Part shown: positions 63,975-64,000 of the stretch, one piece after another
Layout of the letters: the number at the start of each line of letters is the position of its first letter
Numbering within the stretch: the first letter of the stretch is position 1
Source of the DNA: Polaromonas sp.
GTDB taxonomy: Bacteria; Pseudomonadota; Gammaproteobacteria; Burkholderiales; Burkholderiaceae_C
Assembly: GCA_030655515.1 (NCBI GenBank)
Contig: JAURVI010000038.1
Span: 16,231-80,230, forward strand
Direction: 5' to 3'
Length of the DNA stretch: 64,000 nt
Program-made: the position numbers and the translations under genes
Notes under the pieces: model-generated
The model's input: the letters and a program-made list of their open reading frames with translations, nothing else
Told to the model about the DNA's origin: nothing
Database searches by the model: none

Positions 63975-64000
63975 CCCATCCCAAGCCAAGCGCCGGGAAT

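Overview
The window is a continuous piece of a betaproteobacterial chromosome, most likely a Comamonadaceae member of the Polaromonas/Rhodoferax type. I infer this from the high GC, the gene neighbourhoods (rlmE-ftsH-folP-glmM, pst-pho-ppk-ppx, dnaX-ybaB-recR beside ffs), the protein sequences, and several families of short palindromic repeats I associate with that group. No database was searched. No rRNA, tRNA, CRISPR array or intact insertion sequence is visible.

Layout. 1-14.6 kb is mostly housekeeping: ispF (preceded by a tandem 96-bp repeat), an EnvZ/OmpR pair, an LhgO-like oxidoreductase, pyrD, rpiA, a DUF4124-glutaredoxin protein, prlC, a YhbY-type protein, rlmE, ftsH, folP and glmM. 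14.6-20.9 kb is an arsenic-resistance locus arranged around a divergent arsR/arsC promoter: MFS exporter, ACR3, thioredoxin-type ArsC, a possible circularly permuted ATP-grasp enzyme and arsR leftward; glutaredoxin-type ArsC and ArsH rightward. 21-24 kb holds three exported proteins of unknown role, two of them PEGA-Sel1 paralogues.

24-43.8 kb is a phosphate-starvation island. It contains phoX, an olsB-plcP-agt cluster (predicted to make ornithine lipids and to swap phospholipids for glycolipids), ppk-sixA and ppx, a three-gene CheA/CheY/CheX-like signalling module, an MliC-like lipoprotein, and pstSCAB-phoU-phoB-phoR. Five Pho-box-like direct repeats lie in front of phoX, ppk, the CheA-like gene, the lipoprotein gene and pstS. 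This suggests that phosphate scavenging, polyphosphate storage, membrane lipid remodelling and an orphan signalling module are controlled together.

43.8-45.6 kb is a small accessory patch with an IstB (IS21 family) remnant and a DUF4105 membrane protein. 45.6-64 kb returns to core genes: a glycosyltransferase, rpmE2, rho, trxA, an AddB/AddA-like nuclease-helicase pair, a BaiN-like flavoprotein, the SRP RNA gene, dnaX-ybaB-recR, a MAPEG protein and a nitrate/sulfonate-type ABC transporter whose permease carries a frameshift.

The most unusual non-coding features are two 112-bp miniature mobile elements with terminal inverted repeats and 11-12 bp target duplications, and a dispersed GC-rich palindromic repeat that has entered the arsC reading frame and lies in frame before ispF.
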